Assembly: GCF_003626535.1 (NCBI RefSeq)
Contig: NZ_RBAL01000010.1
Span: forward strand, 124,001-188,000
Source: Streptomyces hoynatensis
GTDB lineage: Bacteria > Actinomycetota > Actinomycetes > Streptomycetales > Streptomycetaceae
Reading direction: 5' to 3'
Length of the DNA: 64,000 nucleotides
Shown here: positions 43,615-53,007 of the stretch, piece by piece
Numbering within the stretch: position 1 is the stretch's first letter
How the letters are laid out: each line of letters opens with the position of its first letter
The notes under the pieces: model-generated
What the model was told of the DNA's origin: nothing
The model's database searches: none
Seen by the model: the letters and a program-made list of their open reading frames with translations, nothing else
Program-made: the position numbers and the translations under genes

Positions 43615-44499
43615 ATGAATCACACCGACACCAGGACACCGCCGATGGACCGGAACCACCAGGAGAAAGTCCCCACTCCGAACGGCCAGCCCGAGTCCGC
43701 CGCGCACCATGCCGGGCAGGAGCGGGCCGCCCATCACACCACCGCCACAGCCGCCACACCCGGAGCACAGCGCCGCGTGCTCGTCGTGGAGGACGACCCG
43801 ACGATCGTCGAGGCGATCGCCGCCAGGCTGCGCGCCGAGGGTTTCCTCGTGCAGACGGCGGCCGACGGCCCCGCCGCCGTGGAGACCGCCGCGGCCTGGC
43901 ACCCCGACCTGCTGATCCTCGACGTCATGCTGCCGGGCTTCGACGGCCTCGAGGTCTGCCGCCGGGTCCAGGCCCAGCGGCCGGTCCCGGTGCTGATGCT
44001 CACCGCGCGCGACGACGAGACGGACATGCTGGTCGGGCTCGGCGTGGGCGCCGACGACTACATGACCAAGCCGTTCTCCATGCGGGAGCTGGTCGCCCGC
44101 TCCCACGTGCTGCTGCGCCGCATCGAGCGCGCCGCGGTCGCCGCCACCACGCCGCGCCCCGGCAGCGTGCGCCTCGGCGACCTGGAGATCGACCGGACCC
44201 AGCGGCGGGTGCGCGCCGCGGGCAAGGACATCCACCTGACGCCCACCGAGTTCGACCTGCTGATGTGCCTGGCCCGCTCGCCCCGCGCGGTGCTCACCCG
44301 CGAGCAACTGCTCGCCGAGGTCTGGGACTGGGCCGACGCCTCGGGCACCAGGACCGTGGACAGCCACGTGAAGGCGCTGCGCCGGAAGATCGGCGCCGAG
44401 CGCATCCGCACGGTGCACGGCGTCGGGTACGCGCTGGAGACCCCGCCCGGCTTCGCCGGCGAGCCCGCCGTCCGGGGTCAGGGCGCCGGCGAGGTCTGA
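43615..44499 (+). CDS. OmpR-family response regulator
   Basis: 294 aa. A disordered 50-residue N-terminal extension (His/Thr/Pro-rich) precedes a receiver domain with acidic pocket VVEDD, phospho-acceptor Asp103 in LILDVMLPG, Thr in LTARDDE and Lys in TKPF. The C-terminal winged helix (about 190-285) has LTPTEFDLLMCL and TVDSHVKALRRKIG. It should bind direct repeats and control transcription after phosphorylation by the kinase encoded next, four bases downstream. ATG at 43615. Regulon not readable from the sequence. Confidence 0.92.
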   Translation: MNHTDTRTPPMDRNHQEKVPTPNGQPESAAHHAGQERAAHHTTATAATPGAQRRVLVVEDDPTIVEAIAARLRAEGFLVQTAADGPAAVETAAAWHPDLLILDVMLPGFDGLEVCRRVQAQRPVPVLMLTARDDETDMLVGLGVGADDYMTKPFSMRELVARSHVLLRRIERAAVAATTPRPGSVRLGDLEIDRTQRRVRAAGKDIHLTPTEFDLLMCLARSPRAVLTREQLLAEVWDWADASGTRTVDSHVKALRRKIGAERIRTVHGVGYALETPPGFAGEPAVRGQGAGEV

Positions 44500-44503
44500 C
44501 CGC

Positions 44504-45622
44504 GTGCTGGAAGTGGTCCGGCATCGGCTGGAGCGGGCCCGGGGCGTCGTCTCGCGGATGCTGCGCCCGCTCGACCCGATGCGTTCGGTCAAGGCCGCGC
44601 TCGGCTGGCTGGTGATCATCTCCGTGACGATCACCACGCTGCTCATCCTGATGGCCTACCGTTCCGACATCGAGCTCCAGGTGATCGCGATCATCGCGAT
44701 CATCGCCTCGCTGCTGGTCACCCAGTTCGTCGCGCACAGCCTGGCCGCCCCCGTGCTGGAGATGACCTCCGCGGCCCGGGCCATGGCCCGCGGCGACTAC
44801 GGGCGGCGCGTGCACGTGGCGCGGCGGGACGAGCTGGGCGACCTGGCGTACGCCTTCAACCGCATGGCGGCCGACCTCCAGGCCGTCGACCGGCACCGCA
44901 AGGAGCTGGTCGCCAACGTCTCACACGAGCTGCGCACCCCGATCGCGGGGCTGCGTGCCGTGCTGGAGAACGTGGTGGACGGCGTCTCCGAGGCCGACCC
45001 GCAGACGATGGCGACCGCCCTGCGCCAGACGGAGCGCCTCGGCCGCCTGGTCGAACAATTGCTCGATCTCTCCCGGCTGGAGAACGGCGTGGTGCCGCTC
45101 AAGCCGCGCGCCTTCGCGGTGGAGCCCTACCTCTCGGCGGTGCTCAGCGACGCCTCGATGCGCGGCAAGGGGCACGCCAGGACGGACGTGCGGCTGCGGC
45201 TCGACGTCAGCCCGGGCACCCTGCGGGCGCACGCCGACCCGGAGCGCCTGGACCAGGTGGTGACGAACCTGGTGGACAACGCCGTCAAGCACAGCCCGCG
45301 CAACGGGCAGGTGACGGTGGTGGCGCGGCCCGGGCAGCCGAGCGGCGGGCTGATCCTGGAGGTGCTCGACGAGGGCCCCGGCATCCCGCCGGGCCAGCGC
45401 GAGCTGGTGTTCGAGCGCTTCGGGCGCGGGACGATCGACGGCGCGACCCCGCGGGACGGCGGCACCGGGCTCGGCCTCGCCATCGCCCGCTGGGCGGTGG
45501 ATCTGCACGGCGGCACGATCGGGGTGGCCGAGTCCCGCCGTGGCTGCCGCATCCGCCTCACCCTGCCGGGGCAGGCGGGGCAGGCGGGCGCCGGCCGGGC
45601 GAGCACGCGGGCGGGAGCCTGA
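44504..45622 (+). CDS. Sensor histidine kinase, partner of the preceding regulator
   Basis: 372 aa. Two membrane helices close together (about 33-51 and 58-82) with a very short external loop, a HAMP domain (about 80-132), HisKA with His141 in VANVSHELRTP, and HATPase with VTNLVDNAVKHSP, EVLDEGPGI, FERFGRG and GGTGLGLAIARWAVDLHGG. The small loop suggests sensing within the membrane. GTG at 44504 starts four bases after the regulator stop, so the genes form an operon. Downstream are a tandem repeat region and kgd. Confidence 0.92.
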   Translation: MLEVVRHRLERARGVVSRMLRPLDPMRSVKAALGWLVIISVTITTLLILMAYRSDIELQVIAIIAIIASLLVTQFVAHSLAAPVLEMTSAARAMARGDYGRRVHVARRDELGDLAYAFNRMAADLQAVDRHRKELVANVSHELRTPIAGLRAVLENVVDGVSEADPQTMATALRQTERLGRLVEQLLDLSRLENGVVPLKPRAFAVEPYLSAVLSDASMRGKGHARTDVRLRLDVSPGTLRAHADPERLDQVVTNLVDNAVKHSPRNGQVTVVARPGQPSGGLILEVLDEGPGIPPGQRELVFERFGRGTIDGATPRDGGTGLGLAIARWAVDLHGGTIGVAESRRGCRIRLTLPGQAGQAGAGRASTRAGA

Positions 45623-45653
45623 GGCGCGGGCCGCGGGGGTGGGCGCCCGAGGC

Positions 45654-45698
45654 GCGGCTCACGCGGCTCACGCGGCTCACGCGGCTCGGGCGGCTCGC
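45654..45698. repeat. 9-bp tandem repeat between the kinase gene and kgd
   Basis: GCGGCTCAC is repeated three times perfectly, then two degenerate copies. A second small repeat, GCGCACCCG twice, follows at about 45719-45738. These lie in the 336-base spacer before kgd. The rest of the spacer (45760-45958) is less GC-rich and should hold the kgd promoter, but no confident -35/-10 pair is seen. Confidence 0.6.
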
Positions 45699-45958
45699 GC
45701 GGTCTGGCGGCACCGCCCGGCGCACCCGGCGCACCCGGCCCACGGCACAAAGGGTGCGGAAGCGGTCCGATATTGCCATTCCGTTGCCGTTTCGCGCCTA
45801 ACTCGGTGCAGTTCCCGGCCTCTTCGGGCCTGAAACCATTCGCGGAATGTGGTGTAGGCCACGTATGGGGGCTGAGGACTGCGCCTGACCGTCAGGGGGG
45901 CGTAGCCTTGATTTCCGCTGTCCATTACCTTGCGAAGCGGAAGAGGGCGGTTGCCGCC

Positions 45959-48900
45959 GTGTCGCCACAGTCTCAAAAGACCTCCAGCGTCGAACCCGGC
46001 CAAGGAGCGGAGAAGAATCCTGCCGCCGGTTTCGGCGCCAACGAGTGGCTTGTCGACGAGATCTACCAGCAGTACCTCCAGGACCCGAATTCCGTCGACC
46101 GGGCCTGGTGGGATTTCTTCGCGGACTACAAGCCGGGAGGGGACGGCTCAGCGCAGGCCGAGGCCCCTCGGGCGGCCGTAGGCGCCCCCGCGGCGCCCGC
46201 CGCCCCCGCCGCCGCGGCGCAGCCCGCGGCGCCCGCCCCGGCCCCGGCCCGCGAGAAGCCCGCCGCGGCCCCGCCGGGACCGCAGCAGGCCCCCGCCCGG
46301 GCCGCCGCGCCGGCTCCCGCCCCCGCGCCCGCCCCGGCCGCCGCGCAGCCCGCCCAGCCGGTTGCGAAGGCAAAGTCGGCCGGCGCCGACGGCGCCCAGG
46401 CCGCCGCCGCGGAGGGTCCCGAGCTGGTCACGCTCCGTGGCCCGGCCGCGGCCGTCGCGAAGAACATGAACGCCTCGCGCGAGCTGCCGACCGCCACCTC
46501 GGTGCGCGCGGTGCCGGTCAAGCTGCTGTTCGACAACCGCATCGTCATCAACAACCACCTCAAGCGCGCCCGCGGCGGCAAGGTCTCCTTCACCCACCTC
46601 ATCGGCTACGCGATGGTGCAGGCCCTGGCGGCCATGCCCTCGATGAACCACTCGTTCACCGAGAAGGACGGCAAGCCGACCCTGGTCAAGCCCGAGCACG
46701 TCAACCTGGGCCTGGCCATCGACCTGGTCAAGAAGAACGGCGAGCGGCAGCTGGTGGTCCCGGCCATCAAGAAGGCCGAGACGCTCAGCTTCTTCGAGTT
46801 CTGGCAGGCCTACGAGGACATCGTCCGCCGTGCCCGCTCCGGCAAGCTGACGATGGACGACTACGCGGGCGTCACCGCCTCGCTGACCAACCCGGGCGGC
46901 ATCGGCACCGTCCACTCGATGCCCCGGCTGATGCCGGGCCAGGGCGTCATCCTGGCGGTCGGCGCCATGGAGTACCCGGCGGAGTTCCAGGGCACCTCGC
47001 AGGAGACCCTCAACCGCCTGGGCATCTCCAAGGTCATGACCCTGACCAGCACCTACGACCACCGGGTCATCCAGGGCGCCGCCTCGGGCGAGTTCCTGCG
47101 GGCGATCAGCCAGCTCCTGCTCGGCGAGCACGGCTTCTACGACGACATCTTCGAGGCCCTGCGCATCCCCTACGAGCCGATCCGCTGGCACGTGGACATC
47201 GACGTCAACCACGACGACGAAGTCACCAAGGCCGCCCGGGTGTTCGACCTGATCCACGCCTACCGGGTGCGCGGTCACCTGATGGCGGACACCGACCCGC
47301 TGGAGTACAAGCAGCGCAAGCACCCCGACCTGGACATCACCGAGCACGGCCTCACCCTGTGGGACCTGGAGCGGGAGTTCGCGGTCGGCGGCTTCGCCGG
47401 CAAGGCGATGCTGAAGCTGCGCGACATCCTCGGCGTCCTGCGCGACTCGTACTGCCGCACCACCGGCATCGAGTACATGCACATCCAGGACCCCAAGGAG
47501 CGGACCTGGATCCAGGACCGGGTGGAGCGCCCGCACACCCCGCCCGAGCGCGAGGAGCAGCTGCGCATCCTGCGCCGGCTGAACGCGTCGGAGGCGTTCG
47601 AGACCTTCCTCCAGACCAAGTACGTCGGCCAGAAGCGCTTCTCGCTCGAGGGCGGCGAGACCGTCATCCCGCTGCTCGACTCGGTGCTCGACGAGGCCGC
47701 GGCCGACAAGCTGGACGAGGTCGTCATCGGCATGGCGCACCGCGGCCGGCTGAACGTGCTCGCCAACGTCGTCGGCAAGTCCTACGCGCAGATCTTCCGC
47801 GAGTTCGAGGGCAACCTCGACCCCAAGTCGATGCACGGCTCGGGCGACGTGAAGTACCACCTGGGCACGCAGGGCACCTTCACCGGCCTCTCGGGCGAGA
47901 CGATCAAGGTCTCGCTCACGGCCAACCCCTCGCACCTGGAGGCCGTCGACCCGATCGTCGAGGGCGTCGCCCGGGCCAAGCAGGACGTCATCGGACGCGG
48001 CGGCAAGGACTTCACCGTCCTGCCCATCCTCATCCACGGCGACGCTGCCTTCGCCGGGCAGGGCGTCGTGGCCGAGACGCTCAACATGTCGCAGCTGCGC
48101 GGCTACCGCACCGGCGGCACCGTGCACATCGTCATCAACAACCAGGTGGGCTACACCGCCACCCCGGCCTCCGCCCGCTCCTCCACGTACTGCACCGACG
48201 TGGCGCGGATGATCGAGGCCCCGATCTTCCACGTCAACGGCGACGACCCCGAGGCCGTCTGCCGGGTCGGCCGCCTCGCCTTCGAGTACCGGCAGGCGTT
48301 CAACAAGGACGTGGTGATCGACCTCGTCTGCTACCGCCGCCGCGGCCACAACGAGGGCGACAACCCCTCCTTCACCCAGCCGCTGATGTACGACCTGATC
48401 GACAAGAAGCGCTCGGTGCGCAAGCTCTACACCGAGTCGCTGATCGGGCGCGGCGACATCACGCTGGAGGAGGCCGAGCAGGCGCTCCAGGACTTCCAGG
48501 GCCAGCTGGAAAAGGTCTTCAAGGAGGTCAGGGAGGCCACCGGCAGCCCGGCGCCCGCCGAGGTCCCCGCGCCCCAGCCGGAGTTCCCGGTGGCGGTGGA
48601 GACCGGCGTCAGCCAGGAGGTCGTCAAGCGGATCGCCGAGTCGCAGGTCAACATCCCCGACCGGATCACCGTCCACCCGCGGCTGCTGCCGCAGCTCCAG
48701 CGCCGGGCGGCGATGGTCGAGGAGGGCACCATCGACTGGGCCATGGGCGAACTGCTCGCCATCGGCTCGCTGTTGATGGAGGGCACCCCGGTCCGGCTCG
48801 CCGGGCAGGACTCCCGGCGCGGCACCTTCGGCCAGCGGCACGCGGTGCTGATCGACCGGAAGACCGCCGAGGACTACACCCCGCTGCTCTACCTGACCGA

Positions 48901-49756
48901 GGACCAGGCCAGGTTCAACGTCTACGACTCGCTGCTGAGCGAGTACGCGGCGATGGGCTTCGAGTACGGCTACTCGCTGGCCAGGCCGGAGGCGCTGGTG
49001 ATGTGGGAGGCGCAGTTCGGCGACTTCGCCAACGGCGCGGCCACCGTCATCGACGAGTTCATCTCCTCGGCCGAGCAGAAGTGGGGCCAGACCTCGGGCG
49101 TCACGCTGCTGCTGCCGCACGGCTACGAGGGCCAGGGTCCCGACCACTCCTCGGCCAGGATCGAGCGCTACCTCCAGCTCTGCGCGCAGAACAACATGAC
49201 GGTCGCGGCCCCGACCCTGCCGTCGAACTACTTCCACCTGCTGCGCTGGCAGGTCCACAACCCGCACCACAAGCCGCTGATCGTCTTCACGCCGAAGTGG
49301 ATGCTGCGGCTGAAGGCGGCCACCTCCACGGCCGAGGAGTTCACCCGCGGCGGGTTCCGGCCGGTGATCGGCGACGACACGGTGGACGCGGCCCAGGTGC
49401 GGAAGGTCGTCTTCACCACGGGCAAGGTGCACTACGAGCTGGCCGCCGAGCGCGAGAAGCTCGGGATCACCGACGTGGCGCTGGTCCGCCTTGAGCGGCT
49501 GTACCCGCTGCCGGTGGACGAGATCCAGGCGGTGCTCGCCACCTACCGCAACGCCCAGATGTACGTGTGGGCCCAGGAGGAGCCCGCCAACCAGGGCGCA
49601 TGGCCGTTCATCGCGCTCAACCTCCCGCAGCACCTGGAGCGTCCCGAGCTGCTGCGGCAGGTCACCAGGCCCGCCTCCTCCTCGCCGGCCGTCGGCTCGG
49701 CCAAGCGCCACCAGGCCGAGCAGCAGGCCCTGCTCGACGAGGTGTTCGCCCTCTAG
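45959..49756 (+). CDS. kgd: Multifunctional 2-oxoglutarate metabolism enzyme (Kgd/OdhA)
   Basis: 1265 aa. Order: short N-terminal E1-type segment ([30 protein letters not shown]), a long Ala/Pro linker, an acyltransferase E2-like domain without lipoyl domain ([10 protein letters not shown]), then the thiamine-diphosphate E1o part ([48 protein letters not shown]). In actinobacteria it is the E1/E2 component of 2-oxoglutarate dehydrogenase and can also act as 2-oxoglutarate decarboxylase or carboligase; it is regulated by GarA/OdhI-type FHA proteins. The start is GTG at 45959, giving the family N-terminus (SPQSQK). A strong hairpin follows the stop. The FxS/conflict-type genes begin just after it on the opposite strand. 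Confidence 0.95.
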   Translation: MSPQSQKTSSVEPGQGAEKNPAAGFGANEWLVDEIYQQYLQDPNSVDRAWWDFFADYKPGGDGSAQAEAPRAAVGAPAAPAAPAAAAQPAAPAPAPAREKPAAAPPGPQQAPARAAAPAPAPAPAPAAAQPAQPVAKAKSAGADGAQAAAAEGPELVTLRGPAAAVAKNMNASRELPTATSVRAVPVKLLFDNRIVINNHLKRARGGKVSFTHLIGYAMVQALAAMPSMNHSFTEKDGKPTLVKPEHVNLGLAIDLVKKNGERQLVVPAIKKAETLSFFEFWQAYEDIVRRARSGKLTMDDYAGVTASLTNPGGIGTVHSMPRLMPGQGVILAVGAMEYPAEFQGTSQETLNRLGISKVMTLTSTYDHRVIQGAASGEFLRAISQLLLGEHGFYDDIFEALRIPYEPIRWHVDIDVNHDDEVTKAARVFDLIHAYRVRGHLMADTDPLEYKQRKHPDLDITEHGLTLWDLEREFAVGGFAGKAMLKLRDILGVLRDSYCRTTGIEYMHIQDPKERTWIQDRVERPHTPPEREEQLRILRRLNASEAFETFLQTKYVGQKRFSLEGGETVIPLLDSVLDEAAADKLDEVVIGMAHRGRLNVLANVVGKSYAQIFREFEGNLDPKSMHGSGDVKYHLGTQGTFTGLSGETIKVSLTANPSHLEAVDPIVEGVARAKQDVIGRGGKDFTVLPILIHGDAAFAGQGVVAETLNMSQLRGYRTGGTVHIVINNQVGYTATPASARSSTYCTDVARMIEAPIFHVNGDDPEAVCRVGRLAFEYRQAFNKDVVIDLVCYRRRGHNEGDNPSFTQPLMYDLIDKKRSVRKLYTESLIGRGDITLEEAEQALQDFQGQLEKVFKEVREATGSPAPAEVPAPQPEFPVAVETGVSQEVVKRIAESQVNIPDRITVHPRLLPQLQRRAAMVEEGTIDWAMGELLAIGSLLMEGTPVRLAGQDSRRGTFGQRHAVLIDRKTAEDYTPLLYLTEDQARFNVYDSLLSEYAAMGFEYGYSLARPEALVMWEAQFGDFANGAATVIDEFISSAEQKWGQTSGVTLLLPHGYEGQGPDHSSARIERYLQLCAQNNMTVAAPTLPSNYFHLLRWQVHNPHHKPLIVFTPKWMLRLKAATSTAEEFTRGGFRPVIGDDTVDAAQVRKVVFTTGKVHYELAAEREKLGITDVALVRLERLYPLPVDEIQAVLATYRNAQMYVWAQEEPANQGAWPFIALNLPQHLERPELLRQVTRPASSSPAVGSAKRHQAEQQALLDEVFAL

Positions 49757-49811
49757 GGGACACGCCCCGGCGGGCCCGGCGAAGTCGACGGGCCCGGCAC
49801 ACCCCGGCACA

Positions 49812-49851
49812 GGGGCCGGGCCGCACCGCGGAAACGGTGCGGCCCGGCCCC
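49812..49851. terminator. Strong bidirectional terminator between kgd and fxsT
   Basis: GGGGCCGGGCCGCACCG (49812-49828) and CGGTGCGGCCCGGCCCC (49835-49851) are perfect 17-bp arms around the loop CGGAAA. It lies between the convergent stops at 49756 and 49895. Confidence 0.85.
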
Positions 49852-49894
49852 TTGCGCCTGTGTGGGACCGGCCGCGGGACCCGGGCCGGGCGCC

Positions 49895-52885
49895 TCAGAT
49901 GGGCAGCGGCTCGAAGTCCCAGTAGGGCCTGACCCGGGCGCGGGCGCTGATGGTGTGCGCGTGCTGCGAGCCAAGGCTGGAGATCAGGCCGGACAGCGCC
50001 TCCTCCTCCACCTTGTCGGCCTCCCGCCGCCTGCGCAGCCCGCGCAGGTCGGTGGCCAGCGCCACCTGGCTGGAGAGGTAGAGCGGATGGGTGCGGCCCA
50101 GCACGGCCCCGGCCCGGCGCACCGTCTCCCGGCTCAGCTCCGCCGCGCCCTCCACGTCCCCCTCCAGGTTGCGGCCCGCGGCGGCGTTCAGCGCGACGCC
50201 CAGCGTCCAGGGGTGGTCGAGGCCGAGCGCGGCCGACATGTCCGCCAGGCACTCCTCGGTGAGCATGTGGGACTGCTGCCGCTCGCCGATGGCCCGCAAC
50301 ACCAGCGCGTGGTTGACCGTGGTGCCGATCGTGTAGGGGTGGCGGGCGCCGAGGGCCTCCGCGTAGTGCTTCGTGGTGCGCTCGCCGATCTCCCTGGCGA
50401 GGTCCAGGTTTCCGCGGGCACGCTGGGTGAAGGAGTAGCTGGTGGCGATGATCAGGGTCAGCGGCGAGGCGTCGCCCAGGACCTGCTCCGCGCGTTCCAG
50501 GAGCCGCGCCAGCCGGGCGCCCGCCTCCTCCCGGTCGCCGGAACGCAGCACGCACAACGCGTGGTTGAGCTCGGCGGTGAGGGTCTGCGGGTTGTTCTCA
50601 CCCATCAGGTTCCGGTGGACCTCCACGCTCTGCTCCAGGACCGACTGGGCCTCCGCGTAGCGGCCGAGGAGCCGCAGGTCCCAGGCGTACATGATCTCCG
50701 AGTACAGGGACCAGTTGTGCCGGGAGCCGAGCAACTCGCGGCGGGCCTGGAGGTTGGCCCGGTCGGACTCCAGCGCCTCCCGGTACCTGCCGAGCATGCG
50801 CAGGGAATCGGCCGCGTTGTGCCGGGCGTTGAGCGTCCTGGGGTCCAGCTCGCCGACCAGCTGCCGGTAGTCCGCGAGCACCTGCTCGCTCACCTGCAGC
50901 GCCTCGTCGTACTTGGCCAGGCCGCGCAGGTCGGCCCCGAGGCCCTCCTCGGCGCGCAGCACGGTGAGGTCGCGGGGCCCGCGGTGCGCGCTGAGGTGCT
51001 CGATGACGGCGCGGTCGATCCGTTCGGTGCGCGCGTAGTCGCCGGTGGCGCGCAGCATCGTGGCGTACTGCGAGTTGAGATCCCACACCAGCGGGTGGTC
51101 CTCGCCATAGACCTCCTTCCAGGCCCGCTCGGTGCGCTCGGCGAGCTGGATGCCGAGGGTGTACTCGCCCGCGAGGAACAGGTAGTTGAGGCAGTTGAAG
51201 ATCAGCCGGTGCATGTCGGCGTGCCGGCTGTGCAGGGCGCCGGATGCCTCCAGGTGCGGCACGATCTTTTCGAACCTGGACCACCTGCGGGTGTCGGCGG
51301 CGCGCTGCGGGTCGGCCGCGGACAGGGCGCGGCGCACCGCGCGGGAGTAGGTCTCGCGGTCCTCCTCGCTCATCCCGGCCCGCACCGTCTGGTGCACCAT
51401 GCGGTGCAGGTGGATGGTGCCGGCCTCGGGGTCGGCCTCCTGCTCGGGGCTGCCCCAGCGGATCACCGAGTACTGGATCAGCTTGTTGATCGCCGTGTTC
51501 CAGCGCAGCGGGTCCTCCATGAGGCCCGACAGCGGCTCGGGCAGGTCGGCCTGCGGAATGCCGCGCACCAGCTGGACGGGGATGGCGCCCGGCGCGAAAT
51601 GGGCGCACAGGCGCAGCAGGTCGACCGACTCGGGCACGGTCTCGCGCAGCCGGTTCAGCAGTATGGAGAAGGCGGTGTAGTACGTCATCGGGAAGTCGGC
51701 CGCCACCCGCAGGCCCGACTCCAGGTCGGAGCCGCTGTTGAGCAGGTCGACGTACTCGGCGACGGACATCGCCGAGTCGTTCAGCCAGCCCGCGGTCTGG
51801 TCCAGGGCCAGCGGGAGGTCCCCCAGGGCCGCGCTGAGCAGGTCGGCCTCGGCCGGGGTGATGCGGGGGGCGCGGCGCCTGACGAAGGCGACGGACTCGT
51901 CCCGGTCGTAGGTGGGCACCGGGTGGAGGACCGTGTTGTGCTCCTCCCACTGGCGGTTCTGCGAGGTGATGATGACGTGGCCCGGGCCGCTGGGCACCAG
52001 GTCGGAGATGGGCTCGGGGTCGTCGGCGCCGTCGAGCACCACCAGCCAGCGGGCGTACGGGGTGCCGCGGCGCAGCGCGGTGCCCACGGCACGCAGCCGC
52101 TCGCCGTACTCGGGGCCGGTGGTGAGGCCGAGGGCGGGGGCCAGCTCGGCGAGCCGCTGACGCAGCGTGCCGCGCTGGTCGGCGGGGACCCACCACACCA
52201 GGTCGTACTCCGTGCTGAACCGGTGGGCGTACTCGGCGGCGATCTGCGTCTTGCCCACCCCGGACATGCCCCACAGGGTGACGACCCCGGCGCCCGGCTC
52301 GGCCCGCTGGAGGGTGTCGTAGATGGTCTGCATGGTGTCCTCGCGGCCGGTGAAGCGCACATTGCGCCGCGGGACCCCGCCCCAGACGTGGGGCTGGTCA
52401 TAGGGGAAGCGGGGTCCCGGCCTGCCGCCGAGCGTGCTGTCGGCAGGGCCCGGGGCGGGGCCGAGCAGCCGCACGACGCGACGCTCGGCCTCCCGGACGC
52501 CGGTGCCCCACAGCTCGACCACGCCACCGAAGGCGCTCGCGGCGCCGGGCAGCGGCTGCGTGGCCACCGAGACCGCGGCGAAGCGGTGCACGTGCGGCAC
52601 GACGATGGACCTGACGGCCGACTCCCACTCCTCGTCGGTGCGCGGGCCGAGCTTGAAGTACCAGTCGCTGAGCACCACGAGCACGCGGCCCTGGACGCGC
52701 AGCAGGTCGCCAAGGGCCACGTCGAGGGGGATCTCCACCGGCGGGTTCCAGCGCTGGTAGGCGACCTCCCAGCCGTTGCGCTCCAGGCAGTCGCCGATCC
52801 ACACGGCCCAGGCCCGGTTGAACCCGGCGTAGCTGATGGTGACCCGCTCGGCCGCCGCCGGTGCGGAACTCTCCTCTGCGGTCAT
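49895..52885 (-). CDS. fxsT: FxsT-like protein: TIR-like, NB-ARC and TPR domains
   Basis: 996 aa. N-terminal TIR-like domain (about 13-145: VTISYAGFNRAWAVWIGDCLERNGWEV and LVVLSDWYF), NB-ARC/STAND NTPase (FTGREDTMQTI, P-loop GMSGVGKT at 206-213, WLVVLDGADDP Walker B, LPLALDQTAGWL), winged-helix region, then TPR repeats from about 600 to the end. This matches the tetratricopeptide protein of FxSxx-COOH systems. STAND proteins oligomerise on recognising a ligand; the TIR-like part could be the output. It is the last gene of the minus-strand run, 122 bases after the HExxH gene. No separate FxsC gene is found. ATG at 52885. Whether the TIR-like domain is an NADase is unknown. Confidence 0.85.
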   Translation of the reverse strand: MTAEESSAPAAAERVTISYAGFNRAWAVWIGDCLERNGWEVAYQRWNPPVEIPLDVALGDLLRVQGRVLVVLSDWYFKLGPRTDEEWESAVRSIVVPHVHRFAAVSVATQPLPGAASAFGGVVELWGTGVREAERRVVRLLGPAPGPADSTLGGRPGPRFPYDQPHVWGGVPRRNVRFTGREDTMQTIYDTLQRAEPGAGVVTLWGMSGVGKTQIAAEYAHRFSTEYDLVWWVPADQRGTLRQRLAELAPALGLTTGPEYGERLRAVGTALRRGTPYARWLVVLDGADDPEPISDLVPSGPGHVIITSQNRQWEEHNTVLHPVPTYDRDESVAFVRRRAPRITPAEADLLSAALGDLPLALDQTAGWLNDSAMSVAEYVDLLNSGSDLESGLRVAADFPMTYYTAFSILLNRLRETVPESVDLLRLCAHFAPGAIPVQLVRGIPQADLPEPLSGLMEDPLRWNTAINKLIQYSVIRWGSPEQEADPEAGTIHLHRMVHQTVRAGMSEEDRETYSRAVRRALSAADPQRAADTRRWSRFEKIVPHLEASGALHSRHADMHRLIFNCLNYLFLAGEYTLGIQLAERTERAWKEVYGEDHPLVWDLNSQYATMLRATGDYARTERIDRAVIEHLSAHRGPRDLTVLRAEEGLGADLRGLAKYDEALQVSEQVLADYRQLVGELDPRTLNARHNAADSLRMLGRYREALESDRANLQARRELLGSRHNWSLYSEIMYAWDLRLLGRYAEAQSVLEQSVEVHRNLMGENNPQTLTAELNHALCVLRSGDREEAGARLARLLERAEQVLGDASPLTLIIATSYSFTQRARGNLDLAREIGERTTKHYAEALGARHPYTIGTTVNHALVLRAIGERQQSHMLTEECLADMSAALGLDHPWTLGVALNAAAGRNLEGDVEGAAELSRETVRRAGAVLGRTHPLYLSSQVALATDLRGLRRRREADKVEEEALSGLISSLGSQHAHTISARARVRPYWDFEPLPI

Positions 52886-53007
52886 CCGTGTCTCCCTCGT
52901 GCTCCCCGGGCGCCTGTCCTTCGCGGGGCCGGCCCGCCCGCTCCCGCGCGACGGCCCGTCAGCTCCCCCTGCCTGGAACATACACCGCGCGTACGACAGG
53001 TAACCGT

